DNA of 64,000 nucleotides from Malurus cyaneus samueli (Eukaryota > Chordata > Aves > Passeriformes > Maluridae): assembly GCA_009741485.1 (NCBI GenBank), contig CM019215.1, positions 81,052,187 to 81,116,186 of the forward strand, read 5' to 3'. This document shows, in pieces, positions 12,171 through 24,400 of this stretch. The stretch's first letter is position 1, and each line of letters starts with the position of its first letter. Position numbers and translations under genes: made by a program. The notes below the pieces were generated by a model. It saw nothing but the letters and a program-made list of their open reading frames with translations, had not been told where the DNA came from and did not search any database.

Positions 12171-12538
12171 TGCTTTTTTGGTATTGATTTTTTTTTAATT
12201 AAAAATACTTCCAAGCATAAATTGAAAATGATGCCTCCACCTGGGAAGATTTACTTGCTGGCATGCTCCAGCCGCACAGTCTCTGGTGATGTCATCCCCT
12301 GGTTGTGCCAAGGGAGCCTCAGCATTGGATGGATCTGGTCATTGCTCAGCAGAGAGGGGCATTTGTGGGTGATAATTTTGTCACCCAAGAGATTTACACC
12401 TAGAACTTCCCTGTGTTGCAAAGGGACCCAGGCTGGAATGATTATCTCTTCTGCAGTGTGGATGGGCAATTTGTTTTTGTCAGATGGAAAGTGTGCACTC
12501 TCTCCCTTATATTTCCTGTTCACTGTACTGGCTTCTTT

Positions 12539-12561
12539 TGGGGGGGTTGGGGGGCAGGGGG
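12539..12561 (+). promoter_or_regulatory. G-run cluster, G-quadruplex-like
   Basis: Three G-runs of 7, 6 and 5 bases separated by TT and CA. The 7-base run can supply two G3 blocks, so the pattern satisfies the usual four-run quadruplex rule. It is about 370 bases downstream of the AATAAA at 12165, where G-rich pause elements can assist termination. The function is inferred. Confidence 0.4.
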
Positions 12562-12678
12562 AAATGAAATTTAAGGATTTGATGAGAAACCGATTTGAAC
12601 AACAATTTCTCACAGACAGAGTGAATTTGCCTTTTTGCAAATTGATTTTTGTAACAAGTTATTTATATGATATTACTT

Positions 12679-12684
12679 AATAAA
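12679..12684 (+). terminator. alternative distal CDH6 poly(A) signal
   Basis: AATAAA followed by TTGTTTTTTC and a second T-rich run, so it also has a good downstream element. It competes with the site at 12165 as the distal end of the CDH6 transcript. Confidence 0.35.
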
Positions 12685-13519
12685 TTGTTTTTTCTAACTT
12701 GTTTTTTTTCCTAATTCTCTCAATCTATGTTACATATTTACAACACTATCATAAAGATATCCCTTTGAAAAGATTCTCCAATCACTTTAAGACAAAGGGC
12801 TAAATTGACTCAGTCTTTGAAATGTCATTCTTAAGTGTCTGGCTTGCACATGCCATAAGAGCAGTAGGATCACTATTCTGTGATCCTTGAGCCCTCCCAA
12901 GAGGGGTGTAATTCCAGAAGGCATCATTTAGTGATGGTTACTATGGGGAGGATATTACATATGACCACAAGCTGAATTTTGACTAGCTAAGGTTCCCAGG
13001 AAGGCAGCAGAAGCTTTGTCAAGGTAAAGCATGCAGAATGCCATTCTTTAAGCATATGAAGATCACATAATTTATAATAGCACTGTTCAGTTATTTGTCT
13101 TTCATCAAATGAGGCTCAAAAAAAAATTTAGTCTCATTTCACTTCTGGAGAGTCCAAATGTCATTTGCAGTCTCTTTTTACATAAGGAGAAGAACCTCTG
13201 GAGAAAATTCTTCATTTTAATATTTCCTTAATAAAAATGCAGTCTGTATCTCCAGAAATTCCATCATATTTAAAGGACAAGGACAAAGAAAAGAGTGGGA
13301 AAGGTCAAACCAAAGTAGTACTTCATGAAAAGCATTAGAATGAACCACAAAATCAAAACCAGCTTAACACTGAAACCCATACAGGGTTTATGAAAGAATT
13401 GAGTAAGTTCTGTAATTGATGATCCACCTCCAATCTTTGGTGGACTTCCAGAAGAAAACCTCTGGATGAATAGCAAAAAAACCCCAGCTTTTAAAAACAA
13501 TAGGAGATCACAAGGGAAA

Positions 13520-13880
13520 GGAAAGGCTGAGAGAATCGGGATTGTTCATCCTGGACCAGAGAAGGAGTGAACTAATTGCCACCTTCAAGTACCTGAAGGG
13601 AGCTGACCAGAAAGATGGGAAAGGATAAGGGGGAATGGCTTCAAACTGAAAGAAAGTAGGTTTAGATTAGATATGAGGAAGAAATTCTTTACCTAGAGGT
13701 TGGTAAGGCACTGGAACAGGTTGCCCAAATAAGTTGTCCCCATCCCTGGACGCGTTCCAGGCCAGGTTGGATGAGCAGCCTGGTCTAGTGGAAAGTGTCA
13801 CCCCTGCCCATGGAAGAGGGGTTGGAACAAGGTGATTTTTAAGGTCCCTTCCAATAGAAGCTGTCTGTGATTCTATGAAT
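13520..13880 (+). mobile_element. CR1 LINE fragment (3' end), 5'-truncated
   Basis: Matches the 3' part of avian CR1 in sense orientation. It starts in the conserved GGCTGAGAGAATCGGG region and continues through GAAATTCTTTACC, GGCACTGGAACAGGTTGCCC, the CCATCCCTGGA segment and AAGGTCCCTTCCAA. It ends in the TGATTCTATGAATT 3' terminus. Truncated at the 5' end as usual for CR1, with no intact ORF. Substitutions indicate an old insertion. Confidence 0.9.
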
Positions 13881-14616
13881 TTCAAGGACAGCTCAAACAG
13901 GAGAACCAAAGAAAAGAGCAAACATTTAAGACTCTTTAATGTTTGCACAAAAATTGCAGGAATGATCATTTAAATGAGCAGCCAAGTGAATTCAGTGTTG
14001 GTTCCTCCAATCTTACTCTCAGATAACATTCCTTCTGATGTTGTAAATGAAATTTGGGTTTGTTGGATAAGGCACAAATTTAAAAGAAAAAAAAACCAAA
14101 CAACATATTCTTATCCAAAGTCTTTGAAGCTTTTCCTCTTTCTTGCGAACACTAGTGCATCTTTCCCTGATTATAGAACAGACAACACGAGCAAATACCC
14201 ATGCTCTGCATTTTCTTTTCTCCAAAGTGATACAACAAAGAGTTTCTCAGCAGTTGTCTATCCCCACATCAGATCCCCAAGCACCTCTCTCCCTCCAGTC
14301 AGAAAGGCTGATTCTGCTTCCTTTATTCCCCACACAGAAGCAAATAAGCACCATAAGTCCTCAGTTACTCACTGTTTCTAGTCACTCTAATACTCCCCAC
14401 ACCTTTTTAAACCTTGGCAAACCACAGAGTGCACAAAACTATACTAGCTATGGAGACACTCATGGCCTGGCAGGACCTTATCATCATATCCTATTTATTT
14501 AAGTGAAAGAGGAACAAACTTAGCATGATCAAGAGAACAGTCAGGAAGACTGCATGTAAAGGGAAATGCTAATGTAAAACTTCCAAAAAATTTTGGGGCA
14601 GTTCCTCCTTTACAGA

Positions 14617-14715
14617 AAACAAAAAAAAAAAAAAAACAACAACATAACAAAAAACAAACAAAAAAAATACAAAACAAGCAAACAAACCCCACCCAAAAAA
14701 ACCCCAAACAAGCCA
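14617..14715. repeat. A/C-rich low-complexity tract
   Basis: About 100 bp of A-runs broken by single C and by CCCC blocks, the same composition as the tracts at 4061 and 10371. G/T-rich on the opposite strand. Confidence 0.85.
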
Positions 14716-16782
14716 AGCCAATTCTCCCCCCCTCCATCAAACAAAAAACCTCAAACCTTAGGAATCTCCTAAATACAGCTTTCCTTGTACCCCTTGTTGG
14801 AATTTTGCCTTTCTTAACTCAGAACTTGGCTGGCTGGCTGCTCATGCATGCATCTTAATTAATAACCAAATGTATAAATCCCCTCCTGATTGTTTTTACA
14901 TGTTTTTCTAAACATCTGCTTCTACCTTCATTGTTAGACAAAGCTGCTCTCTTCTATGGCTCAGCTGGGGAACTTATTTTTCTCTCTCAGAGTGCAATTG
15001 GGTATTTCATGTCAATTATCTTAATTGGAGGCAAGCTTAACCCATTTCCCAATTACAGCTCCAGCTTATTAGAAAAAACAAACTCTCAAACCTCCTCTAA
15101 TAAAATAAACTCAAAAACGCCCCCAAAGAACAAACCTAAACTTTGGTAGCAAGGCATTGAAAAGGGGACTGAATAAAAGAGCTCTGGTAAATGAGAGTGA
15201 GCTGTTGGAATGCGAGGAGATGGTGTGGGTCTGGCTGGCTTGGGGTCTGACAGCATTCCCGTGAGCCTATTTTCTGGGAGCTCACAGAGGGAGCACTGCT
15301 TCGTGTACTTTTCTCCCCCGCACACCAAGGTGCCTCTGTCAGAATGAAAAATAGAGCCAGGAGCATCTTTGTCCTGCCACTGCTGGGCATTTTGGTGGCC
15401 CGACTGTTTTTGAGCTGTTGGAGTAGGGAGCCAGGTTCTCTCTGCCTCCTCCTTCTCACACTGGTGCTGGACTTTATCACTTGAGCTCAAACAGACACCA
15501 ACCTGATGTCTATTTTCAAAAAGCTTGCAGAGATAAAAGTAATCCAGAGACGAGAGGGCCCAGCTCCTGCTCTGAGTCATGGCTCAGCTGGGCACGGCTC
15601 TTCACACGCCTTGGTCCTCTTGCTTATCCATTTCTGTGTTCCAGTGTCAGATGCACACCAGACATATCCTTTATTACACATCTATGAAGACAACAGCTAA
15701 AAACCATTTTCTGTGGCTTCCCAGGGATGGCATCACCTTTTTGAGTGGCATCCACCACACACATAGGGTACCAGCCTAAGAATGTGTGTGTTGAAATTAT
15801 CCTACATGTTACACTACCTCCTTGCACAGAATAAATGGGCCAGACATTTAGGCCATGAAGTTGTAATATTCTTACCCACCCACAGCATCTGCCAGGTCCT
15901 GATCCAGTGATGGGTGTTCCCCCCTTTCCAAGATTGCATGTTCAGAGATACTGATTATTATGCTATTTTAATTTTGAATTTTTTTTTTCTGGCATTGTCA
16001 ACAATTCTCTAAATAATTTCTACAGTTGTTTTTGAGAAACAATGAAAAGTCAAAAATACACTTTGAGCTTCACCGCTCTAATATCTTGGTATTTAATCAA
16101 CCTGTAATATAATATTGATTACAAATACCGTGGAGACGAGAGATTGGTGCTTGTCTTTAGAGCCAGTGCTTCATGTAGCTCTTTATTGCAGAAGGAGCCC
16201 TTCAAATGTTTTGCTACCTAATATCCATCTGGCCCATGGTCTCTCTCACTTTCACAGTCAGAATTTTATCATTGATCCTGGCAGAAGGGTGATGGGATCC
16301 CTGAAAGGCAATGCAGGTTAACTGTTTGATGACCAGCATGAGGTGCAGCAGGGAACAAAAAGGGACTCAGATTATAGATATTGCTCTTAAGGACTATGAA
16401 ATAAAAGAAACATGTGTGAGCAAAGATCTCTGGCAGGAAGGTCATGACACATAAAACACTGTGCCAAACATTCAGCATTCCATGTTATTGCCCATTAACC
16501 ATTACCTTGCGAAATCAAAATAAAACTCTGTGTGTCAGCTGAGACATCATCAAAGCCTGCCAGCTGTCTGCGTTCTGCCTCTCAGTTGCTTTCCACTGGA
16601 AGGTCATGTCTTTCCTGCAGGCAGTGCTTGCTTTGTGCCAGCTCTGGTCACCCCTCCTGCATCCCCAGAACCCAGACCAACTGGACCAAAGCTGAACTGC
16701 AAACTTTTATTTCACTGAGCTCTTATTCTTGCATCTCCTTTCTTTTATCTTCTGGGTGACCTACATACTTTCATAAACACTT

Positions 16783-16835
16783 ACACCATGTATTAACTAT
16801 ACATAGTGTAATTAATACACCATGTATTAACTATA
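16783..16835. repeat. short tandem duplication, period 34
   Basis: The 19-mer ACACCATGTATTAACTATA occurs at 16783-16801 and again, identically, at 16817-16835, separated by an AT-rich 15-base spacer. Intergenic. Confidence 0.85.
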
Positions 16836-18229
16836 TATATACAAATAAAGGCTGTTATGCTAGCAATTTCACAGTCTTACCATCTTTCTCTTTTGAAAGA
16901 AACCCTGACAGGTACTTTGCCCACTCTCTGATTTACCCCTGCAAGTGTGAATGGACTATTCACATTTCACTGATGCAAGTAGTTCTGGGTGCTCACTAGG
17001 TACCTTTTAATCATTGGCAAACTCCAAAAGACCTTTTCTGTATGTCCAGTACTGTCAGCACGAGTTATTCCTGTCACTGCTGGGGCTAATCTTGTGATGA
17101 AGTCAGAAAATGCAAATTCTGAAAGATATTTTGATTACAAAAAGGAAAACACCTCCCCACTTAGACTGCCTTCCCACTGCCCAATCTCTTTGGGACAGCA
17201 GTGAGTTAGAGACCACCGGAACATTTCCTACGATCCTTGGCAAATAAGGCACTTTTTTTTTTTTTATGGTGTAAGAGATGTTGAATTTTGGAAAGAGAGA
17301 CATGAATATCATTCTTCCGACACTGAAAGACCCAAAAAGTAAATTTAGGAAAACTTTTTCCTATGAACACAGTGGCCTGATAGTGCTCTCTTCCTGCCTC
17401 TCCATCCCCTTACTGTCAGCCATGGAAGAGGGAGCCAAGGAGTCTGTGTTTTCTCACCTGAGTACAAAAAGGGTTGACTCTGAAGGAAATGTAAAGGAGT
17501 GTTGAGGGGCAACAAACATTATTCCTGACAGAAATATAACTTGGACTGTCATAAAATGTTAGCGGTCTTATTTATATTTCTCCCATAAACCTGAACCATT
17601 AATATCAGGGGAAAGTGAGAAAAGGGGAGCTCAGAGAATTAAAGATCGCTCCAAAAACCATGGTGTTGGGTTCTTTAACCTGGAGGCTCAGAAACTGACT
17701 TTGAGTTTCTTTGCATGTGACGATTATTTTGTCTGTCATTTCAGGGAAACTGAAGGCACTAATCCTGGTGCATAAAGTGAGAAATGTACATCAATCTGGG
17801 CAAGATTCATGCCCTGCTTTCTTCATATCTGGGACATGGATTCAAACTCTTATCAGTCTGAGCTGTCACTTTAAAAGCCACTTCCACACTTGTGAAGATA
17901 TGCTGATATGCTTCAGGTATGAGAGCTGTACTTGTGACTAAATGCACACTTGTGACAAATGTTCTGTTGGGCGCTGCTGGTTCCAGTCCTCAGAAATTGC
18001 TGCTCTGCTGCATTAGGCTTCTCGTTTGCTTGCTGTGTAGCAACCTCAACTCATTTACTCTGAATTCAGAATAAGAATACCTAGACCAAAAAGATTTGGA
18101 GAGAACCCACAAATGTGAATATACTCTAGGACAAAACAGGAAATTAGGCAGAACACAATTTTGTCATTTACTGCAGAGGGGTACACCCGTGCTTTTGTAT
18201 GAAGATTGTTTCAAAGAAACAAGCACTGT

Positions 18230-18480
18230 AGCTGTCCCCTCTAATGGAGCAAGTTTGTGAATGCGGCATTAATTGCTATCATGTCCTGGATTAATGCAAT
18301 ATCCTCCTTTACTGGCAATGGTTCTGCACCTGCAGAAAATGTTTGTCTAATCAGATGTTGCTTGCCATGTCATGGCTTCATAAAGTCAGCTTTGTTCTGA
18401 TGTACAGTAATTATATTTAAGGTGCACTAGGCTGCACATTTTAAATGAGTAAATGACACTTTGGCACATCCTGACTGTAA
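18230..18480. promoter_or_regulatory. candidate conserved non-coding element
   Basis: A unique block with clustered homeodomain-type TAAT cores (GCATTAATTGC at 18266-18276; GGATTAATGCAAT at 18288-18300) and an E-box CACCTG (18327-18332). The composition resembles deeply conserved enhancers near developmental genes. Conservation was not measured, so this is only a candidate; CDH6 would be the likely target. Confidence 0.25.
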
Positions 18481-21400
18481 GAGGTCTTGGAGTTCGTTTA
18501 TTTACGAGAAAAGAGGAGAAGGAAATCTTCCTCTGTCTCCTTTTAAAGTGTGTGCAGATCACTACATCTGTGCAGAGCAACAGAGCAAGCCAAGAAATCA
18601 TTCACAATGGTATCAAATAAAAATAAATTTTGATGTTACCAAATATTTAGTGTTACTGAAGTATTAACAGCCGTGTCATACAAGCTATTGTACCTGAACA
18701 GCGTAAAACACACACATGTAGGTGTTCAGGTTCTCTCTGTGTTACAGACAATTCAAACTCAAGAGTCACTTTTTTTTTTTTTAAAGTGGTTTTGTCAAGT
18801 TAAAAAAAGGTAAAACCTCTGTGTTCACTAATATTCATTTCTACATGAGCTAGAAGAAATGAGTCTGCCAGGCATAAAGACACACTTTATGACTCAGACA
18901 TGTTGATAATTCTATGGAGACTTAATGTGAATTTGCATTTTGAGCTTTCTTAGCTCTGGCTGAGTTGAAAGAGTTGATTCTTAATTTAAAGTGGTTATTT
19001 ATTTTTTAAATAATTTTTCTCATTCTAAAAAAAACTTCCATAAGGGAAGTATCATCAGTCTTTTTAACTGAAGTGGCACAAAGAGTATCTTTATATTGTG
19101 GTGTCTATTGTGTTTAAGGCTTGAACTACATAAAGCACAGTGCTCCTTCCAATTCCCCATCAAAAAGGGAGGTGATTTTCTTTATTCAAACCTCTTGATC
19201 CAAGAAAGAAAGGGAGAGGAGATAAACATGGCTCTTTGCAGTACGGCTTAGAATTGAAGGTTAATCATAGAGTGCAGTGCTGGTTTTGGATGCTTCAAAA
19301 TGTAAAACAGATGAATTCACACCTTCCTCATAAATGGACTGTTCTAGTTAAAACTTTGAAAAATGAATTCCTGGCTCTGCTTCTTTTTACAGAGAAAAAT
19401 AACATAGTGGCCTTCTGGGGCAAGATCTTTAAAGATTTTCAATGAGATTTATGTGGCAGAAAGAGCTCTCAGAGACAAATCGATATAACTAAGTACAGCG
19501 CTCTCATACAATCACGCTGATCAGGAAAACCAGCTGCATCATCACAGGGCTGTCATTTTCTCACTTGCACTGTGTGAGATTGCCTAAGGTTTCTCACAAC
19601 ATTGAAATCAAACCCTCCAGCTGACAGCAGCCGGTGACAGCAGGGGGTTCAGGGCAAAGGAACTGCATCTTCTTGAGCTGGTGGCTTGTTAAACACATTT
19701 CTTTTTCTGACAGACTCGAGGTTCCCATTCCTTGGCACCATATTACTTGCACAAACACGTTCTCAGGTTGCATCTCTCCATCTATTAAATAATTTTTATA
19801 AACAAATGTGAGGCCAGAGATTGCAAGGAAAATGTACACTCTTGCAATTGTTATACATCCAACACCTGTCTTTCTTTGGGGTATTTTTAATCAGTCTATT
19901 TGCAAAGAACAGAAAGACAGTGTCTCATGTTGAAGTGCTAAGATATTTCTGATCCTCATTTCCTCACTCTCTCATCATCAGATGAACCAATTCCATGGTG
20001 TCCTTTTACTCAGCTCCTTCTCCTTCGTGCTAAATCCCACTTCACGCACCCTGGGCACCGCTCTGGCTTTGTTTTGCTGCTCTTAGGCACTGTCAGGTTG
20101 GTGCTACCAAAGAACTGCTTACAGGAGGGCTCTGCTGTTCCCAGTACTGCTTGGAGAATATGGCACTTCCCACCCCAACTAACTTGTGCAGAATAGGTAG
20201 CAAACATCTGAAGGAATTTGGGTGTAACCATTGAAATGAGGAAATGGGGAGCTCAGCCTGCCTAGTCACTTCTGGAAATCCTGTTAGACATCTACATGCA
20301 GGTCAACACACTTAAATACAGCTGCAAACCCGGACTGGTGTCCAAAAAGCACCTGAAGGAGGATGAGCCCAATGAATGCCATCCCATTCTGCAGAGTGCA
20401 GACTCTGCTTGTTCTGATGCGCACACAGGTCTCACATGGGCACACAAGTTGTGCAGAACCTGGCCAGGTCTGGGCAGTTTGAATTAAACTGTGAGGTATT
20501 GCCCAGTGAGGTAATAAAGAAATGGGAATACAAAGTCCTACTTGCAAAAAATGAAGGCTGAAGATATTTATTTCTGTTTGTGTGTGTAACTGTGGCAGCT
20601 GGCTCAGCAATACAAGCTTGCTGCTGATGGACATTAAAAGCACAAAGCAGCGTGAAAAAGAGACACTACCCAGTATTTTTATGGAAGTGTCCATCACAGA
20701 TTTTTAAGGTCAGTTTTGCTACTTAGCTATTAATCTTAAATACATGAGAAAAAAAAAATCAGATGAAAAATTAGTCGAAATGTTAGCTGTATGGGTAATA
20801 AGAGGCGGAAAGCATACAAATTAGGGAGAGAGAAGGAAAAAGAAAGGAACTGAAAAGATCGACACAGGGGAAAAGGGAAACCTCAGGAAGAAAATGAACA
20901 TTCCCTGTAAATATCTTCAAGGTAACAATGTAAATGAAGGCAGGAAATTACACCAAGTCTCAGAAGAAAACAGAAGAAGAAGTAATGGCCATAAGCAAAG
21001 AAAGAAAAAGTTCAGCCTAAACATGAGCAAAACTCTAAGAGTAATTAGGCTAGTGAAAAATTCAAAGTTAGCTGAGGTGCAATTAATGCACATATTCAAG
21101 AAGACCAGACTAAAAGTAAAAAGATGAAGAGAGCACATCCATTAAAGTTGAGGGGAAACAAATTTAAACAATTGAAGTTTTGAGAGGAAACAAAGACACT
21201 CTGTTGGTGATTTTTCTCCACAATGACCTGGTCAGCTCCACAACATCACAGTGATTAAATTGTGTTGCTTGTAACACACCTGATTTCTCCTGGCACCTGC
21301 TTGTTTGTAATTTTTTGTCTTTTGTGACAGGTGACATCACAGTACCATTCTTTATTTTTTAAAATCTTATTTGACTCCTCATCTGTTTTACTTCAGCCAT

Positions 21401-24400
21401 GGCATCTCCTCATCTCATCACTTTGTTCCCTTTCCATCTAGCTCCTTCAATCATTCTACAGATCCAAATGCTGCTTTTGCAGTGAGCGCTGATTTGACTG
21501 TACGCTCCTCCAGTTGCATTTGCCTCAAGCATTTCGAATTCCTCCTTGTTCCAAGAGAGCCTGCGGCTGTTCAGGTGCAGGTGACTGCTGAAAGCTGTGC
21601 AAATGGATGACCCTAGTTCAACATGGGTCTGGTTTTCAATAGGCATTTGCTTTCAAGTGATGTCAGTGTTTCACTAAGTACATTATGATTTAGGACATAG
21701 CATCGATGCTGTTTCATCAGCAGTATCTCCTTGGTGTTTTGACAAACTGTAAATTCATGCTTTTAAAATCTCGGTTACTCAGATGCCAAGGTTTCATTTC
21801 AAGGTTCCACTTTCAGCTCAGTATAGATGCTCATTAAAGGCAAGGGAAGGACCCTACTGACTCATCTGATTTAAGAAAGATACCTGGTACTTCTATTCAG
21901 GCTCAAGAAACCCAGAAGATAAATTTGCCATTTGGATCCTGTGCTGTGCAGCTTCTACATCTGCTGTCACAGATGGTACTCCAACTCCATGGTCTGATTT
22001 AAGTCCTCACACAACTCTCCACACCTTTGTATGCGAGTGCTCAAAAACCCGTAACAGGCTTACCCTTCCAATGCCAAAAGTCAAGAAGTGCTTCTTTCTG
22101 CCTTTTCAAATGGGTAATAGACTCTCAGTTAAAAAAGGAGTTGGGCAGCTGCATGACCTTGATGATCTGTACCGAAAGAACTTCATGGTGTCCCAGTAGC
22201 TCTTGAGTTTTCCCTGCAAAAAGCACTTGAACCCGAGTTTCTTAGTGAGTGGCTGTAACAAAGAGAAGGCTGGATGGAGCTGTAGCCCTGCTACGGATGT
22301 GAGGGCAGGTCAGCTCAGCTGTGAGGAGCTTGTGTCTGCCCAGGGACACTGAGGGACACAAAGGAAAGACAAAGTTCGTAGCCCCTTAACATTTTTCTCC
22401 TCATTTTGCCATTCTAAAGTTGTCCTTGCTGGGGTTAATTAACAACTATGAATGCCAGTGCTACAGGAACAAAGCAGATTGCAGTTTTTACCCCTCTCCC
22501 ACATTTTCCATAGCTGTGACTGGACCTCAGGACGTAACCTCTGTAAATGCTCTCTCATTACTTTCCTACTAATTAGTCTCATTTCATTTACAAGGTACAT
22601 TATCTGGGGATTTTATATGATTTAACACATTAAAAATAAAGCTTCCTGACATTTAAAAATACTCTCACTTTGGAGAAACTGTCAGTCCTCTTCACATCTG
22701 CACATGAGGGGATGGTTGTAAGAGTCATCTGGGGATAAGGAAGGTTCTCCTCACAGCAATGGCTATGCAAAGTGTTAAGGAGGCCATGCCATGCTGGCTT
22801 AATGTGAGCACTTGTGTCTTATAGCTATATGCCACAAATGTTTAAAGCCTGCATTTGACTCGCATTACTGTGGGTGTCAGTCTGTTCAGAAAGATAAAAG
22901 AGGTGTCACCCTTTGCTTCTCAGAAAAGAGGGGGTGATTCATCCTGCCTAAGCCATGAACCACTCTCTGGAGACACTTTCTCTCTCCACTTATCACAGCA
23001 GGGGCCTAGCGGGGCCAGAGCTGTGACTTCAGTGTCTGCTGCTTGCTGGGATGTGATTCAGCCCTAGAGTTTAGAGCCATGAAAGAACTTACTAGAAGTT
23101 CTTGGTTTTGGGGTATTCTGTATTTTTTCTGCAGCTGCAATTGACTGCAAGTTGTAACTTCAAACATGGCCTGTAAAAGCTGGTTGTGCCCTCCACTGTG
23201 TGTGTATGTGGATGCAAGCTGAAGGAAAATGTCACTGAAAAATCACCCCACAGCAACAGGAGCCAAATCAGCACATTTCCTCCCTTGTGCTGGCTAAGGC
23301 ACTTAAAAACCAGAGGCCATCCTGCAGAGCTGGGTACACCCACAGCCGGCTGGCATTCACCTTCAGCACAGTAACAGCCTGCTCTCCACTCTCACCCCCT
23401 CGGAAATGTGAGTGGGATTAATGAGGATTAAACCTCTGACAGTGCCATGCCACAAGTCGAAAGAGGAGCTTCTTTATCTCTGTTCTCTGGAACCTCTTCT
23501 GATGGGGTGTCTCCTCCAGACTTCTCTACACATGCTTCCTGGTAGGGAAAAATTGCTGAACAAAAGAAACTGAGTTAAGGTGAACAACTTCACTTGTATT
23601 ACAAGTTTTAAGACACAAGGATGTGATCTATTCTGAAAGTCCCTGATGATTTATTTAGTGGGCATATTTTTACATTGTTTCCTTTAACATCAGAGAAAAT
23701 GTGCCTTTGGAGAGGCACGGCTTTTATCTCATCCTCTTTAAAATCACACCACAGATCTCAAAAGAAAGGCTATGCCGTGTCAGAATTTAAAACATTCACC
23801 TTATGCCTGTCACCCAAAGTAGATGAAATGTATGCCACTGAGTTTTAAATGACTGCTTATGCTGCCAGTCATAGTCAAATCCTGTACTGAATGATGTAAG
23901 TTCCCTCTGCTCCCCTGAAACTGATGAAGCTGAATCTTTTCATACCAGAAAAGGATCTGGCCCTTAAGTTTCAGTATCTTCCAAATCCAAAGTAATTTTA
24001 CCCACTTGAATAATTTATCATCATAACCTATTTTTCATTAATTTGACTATGTTCTCGTTCCTCTCGGGCTTGGTACTTACAGCATATCTCTACTGCGAAA
24101 AACAACGATGTGAAATTAGCACTATCTTACTCAGCACATCCCTTTCCTGTGAGAAGTCAGAAAGAGTTCTGCTTAACTTACCATGAAAAGTACTAAAATC
24201 TCTCTTTTCCCCCTTCCCTGCTTCCACCCAGCAGGACCAATGGAGCTGGGGGGGAGCAAAGAGGTCAGGATTTTTGGCTCTTGTGTTTATGTGACAGTCA
24301 GCTGAGCTGCAGGGCCACTTGGGCAGCCTGTGGGGCACTGGGCTGCGACCAGCACGACCCTCCCGCTGCCAACAGTGAGGTGTCACTGCCACCAGAGCTG

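Larger units (their letters stand above)
6049..12700 (+). other. CDH6: CDH6 probable 3'UTR and 3' flank
   Basis: No coding exon follows the CDH6 stop. The sequence begins with a long pyrimidine tract (6058-6110) and has UTR-like AT-rich stretches (8900-9450). AATAAA hexamers occur at 7410, 7930, 10557, 12074, 12165 and 12679. The human CDH6 3'UTR is several kb long, so an end near 12.2-12.7 kb is plausible, but the true cleavage site cannot be fixed from sequence alone. Part of 7.6-11.5 kb could be flanking DNA if a proximal site is used. No interspersed repeat recognised. Confidence 0.45.

Noticed and set aside
12222..12680. 152-codon open frame near the end of the CDH6 3'UTR region
   Set aside because: Covers the G-run cluster and candidate poly(A) site. 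No domain or similarity recognised.
14495..14740. Minus-strand Cys/Phe-rich open frame
   Set aside because: Low-complexity A/C tract read on the opposite strand.
15086..15580. 164-codon open frame on the minus strand in the intergenic region
   Set aside because: No recognisable domain, no splice context or poly(A) arrangement, and another open frame overlaps it. Length is within chance for a GC-moderate patch.
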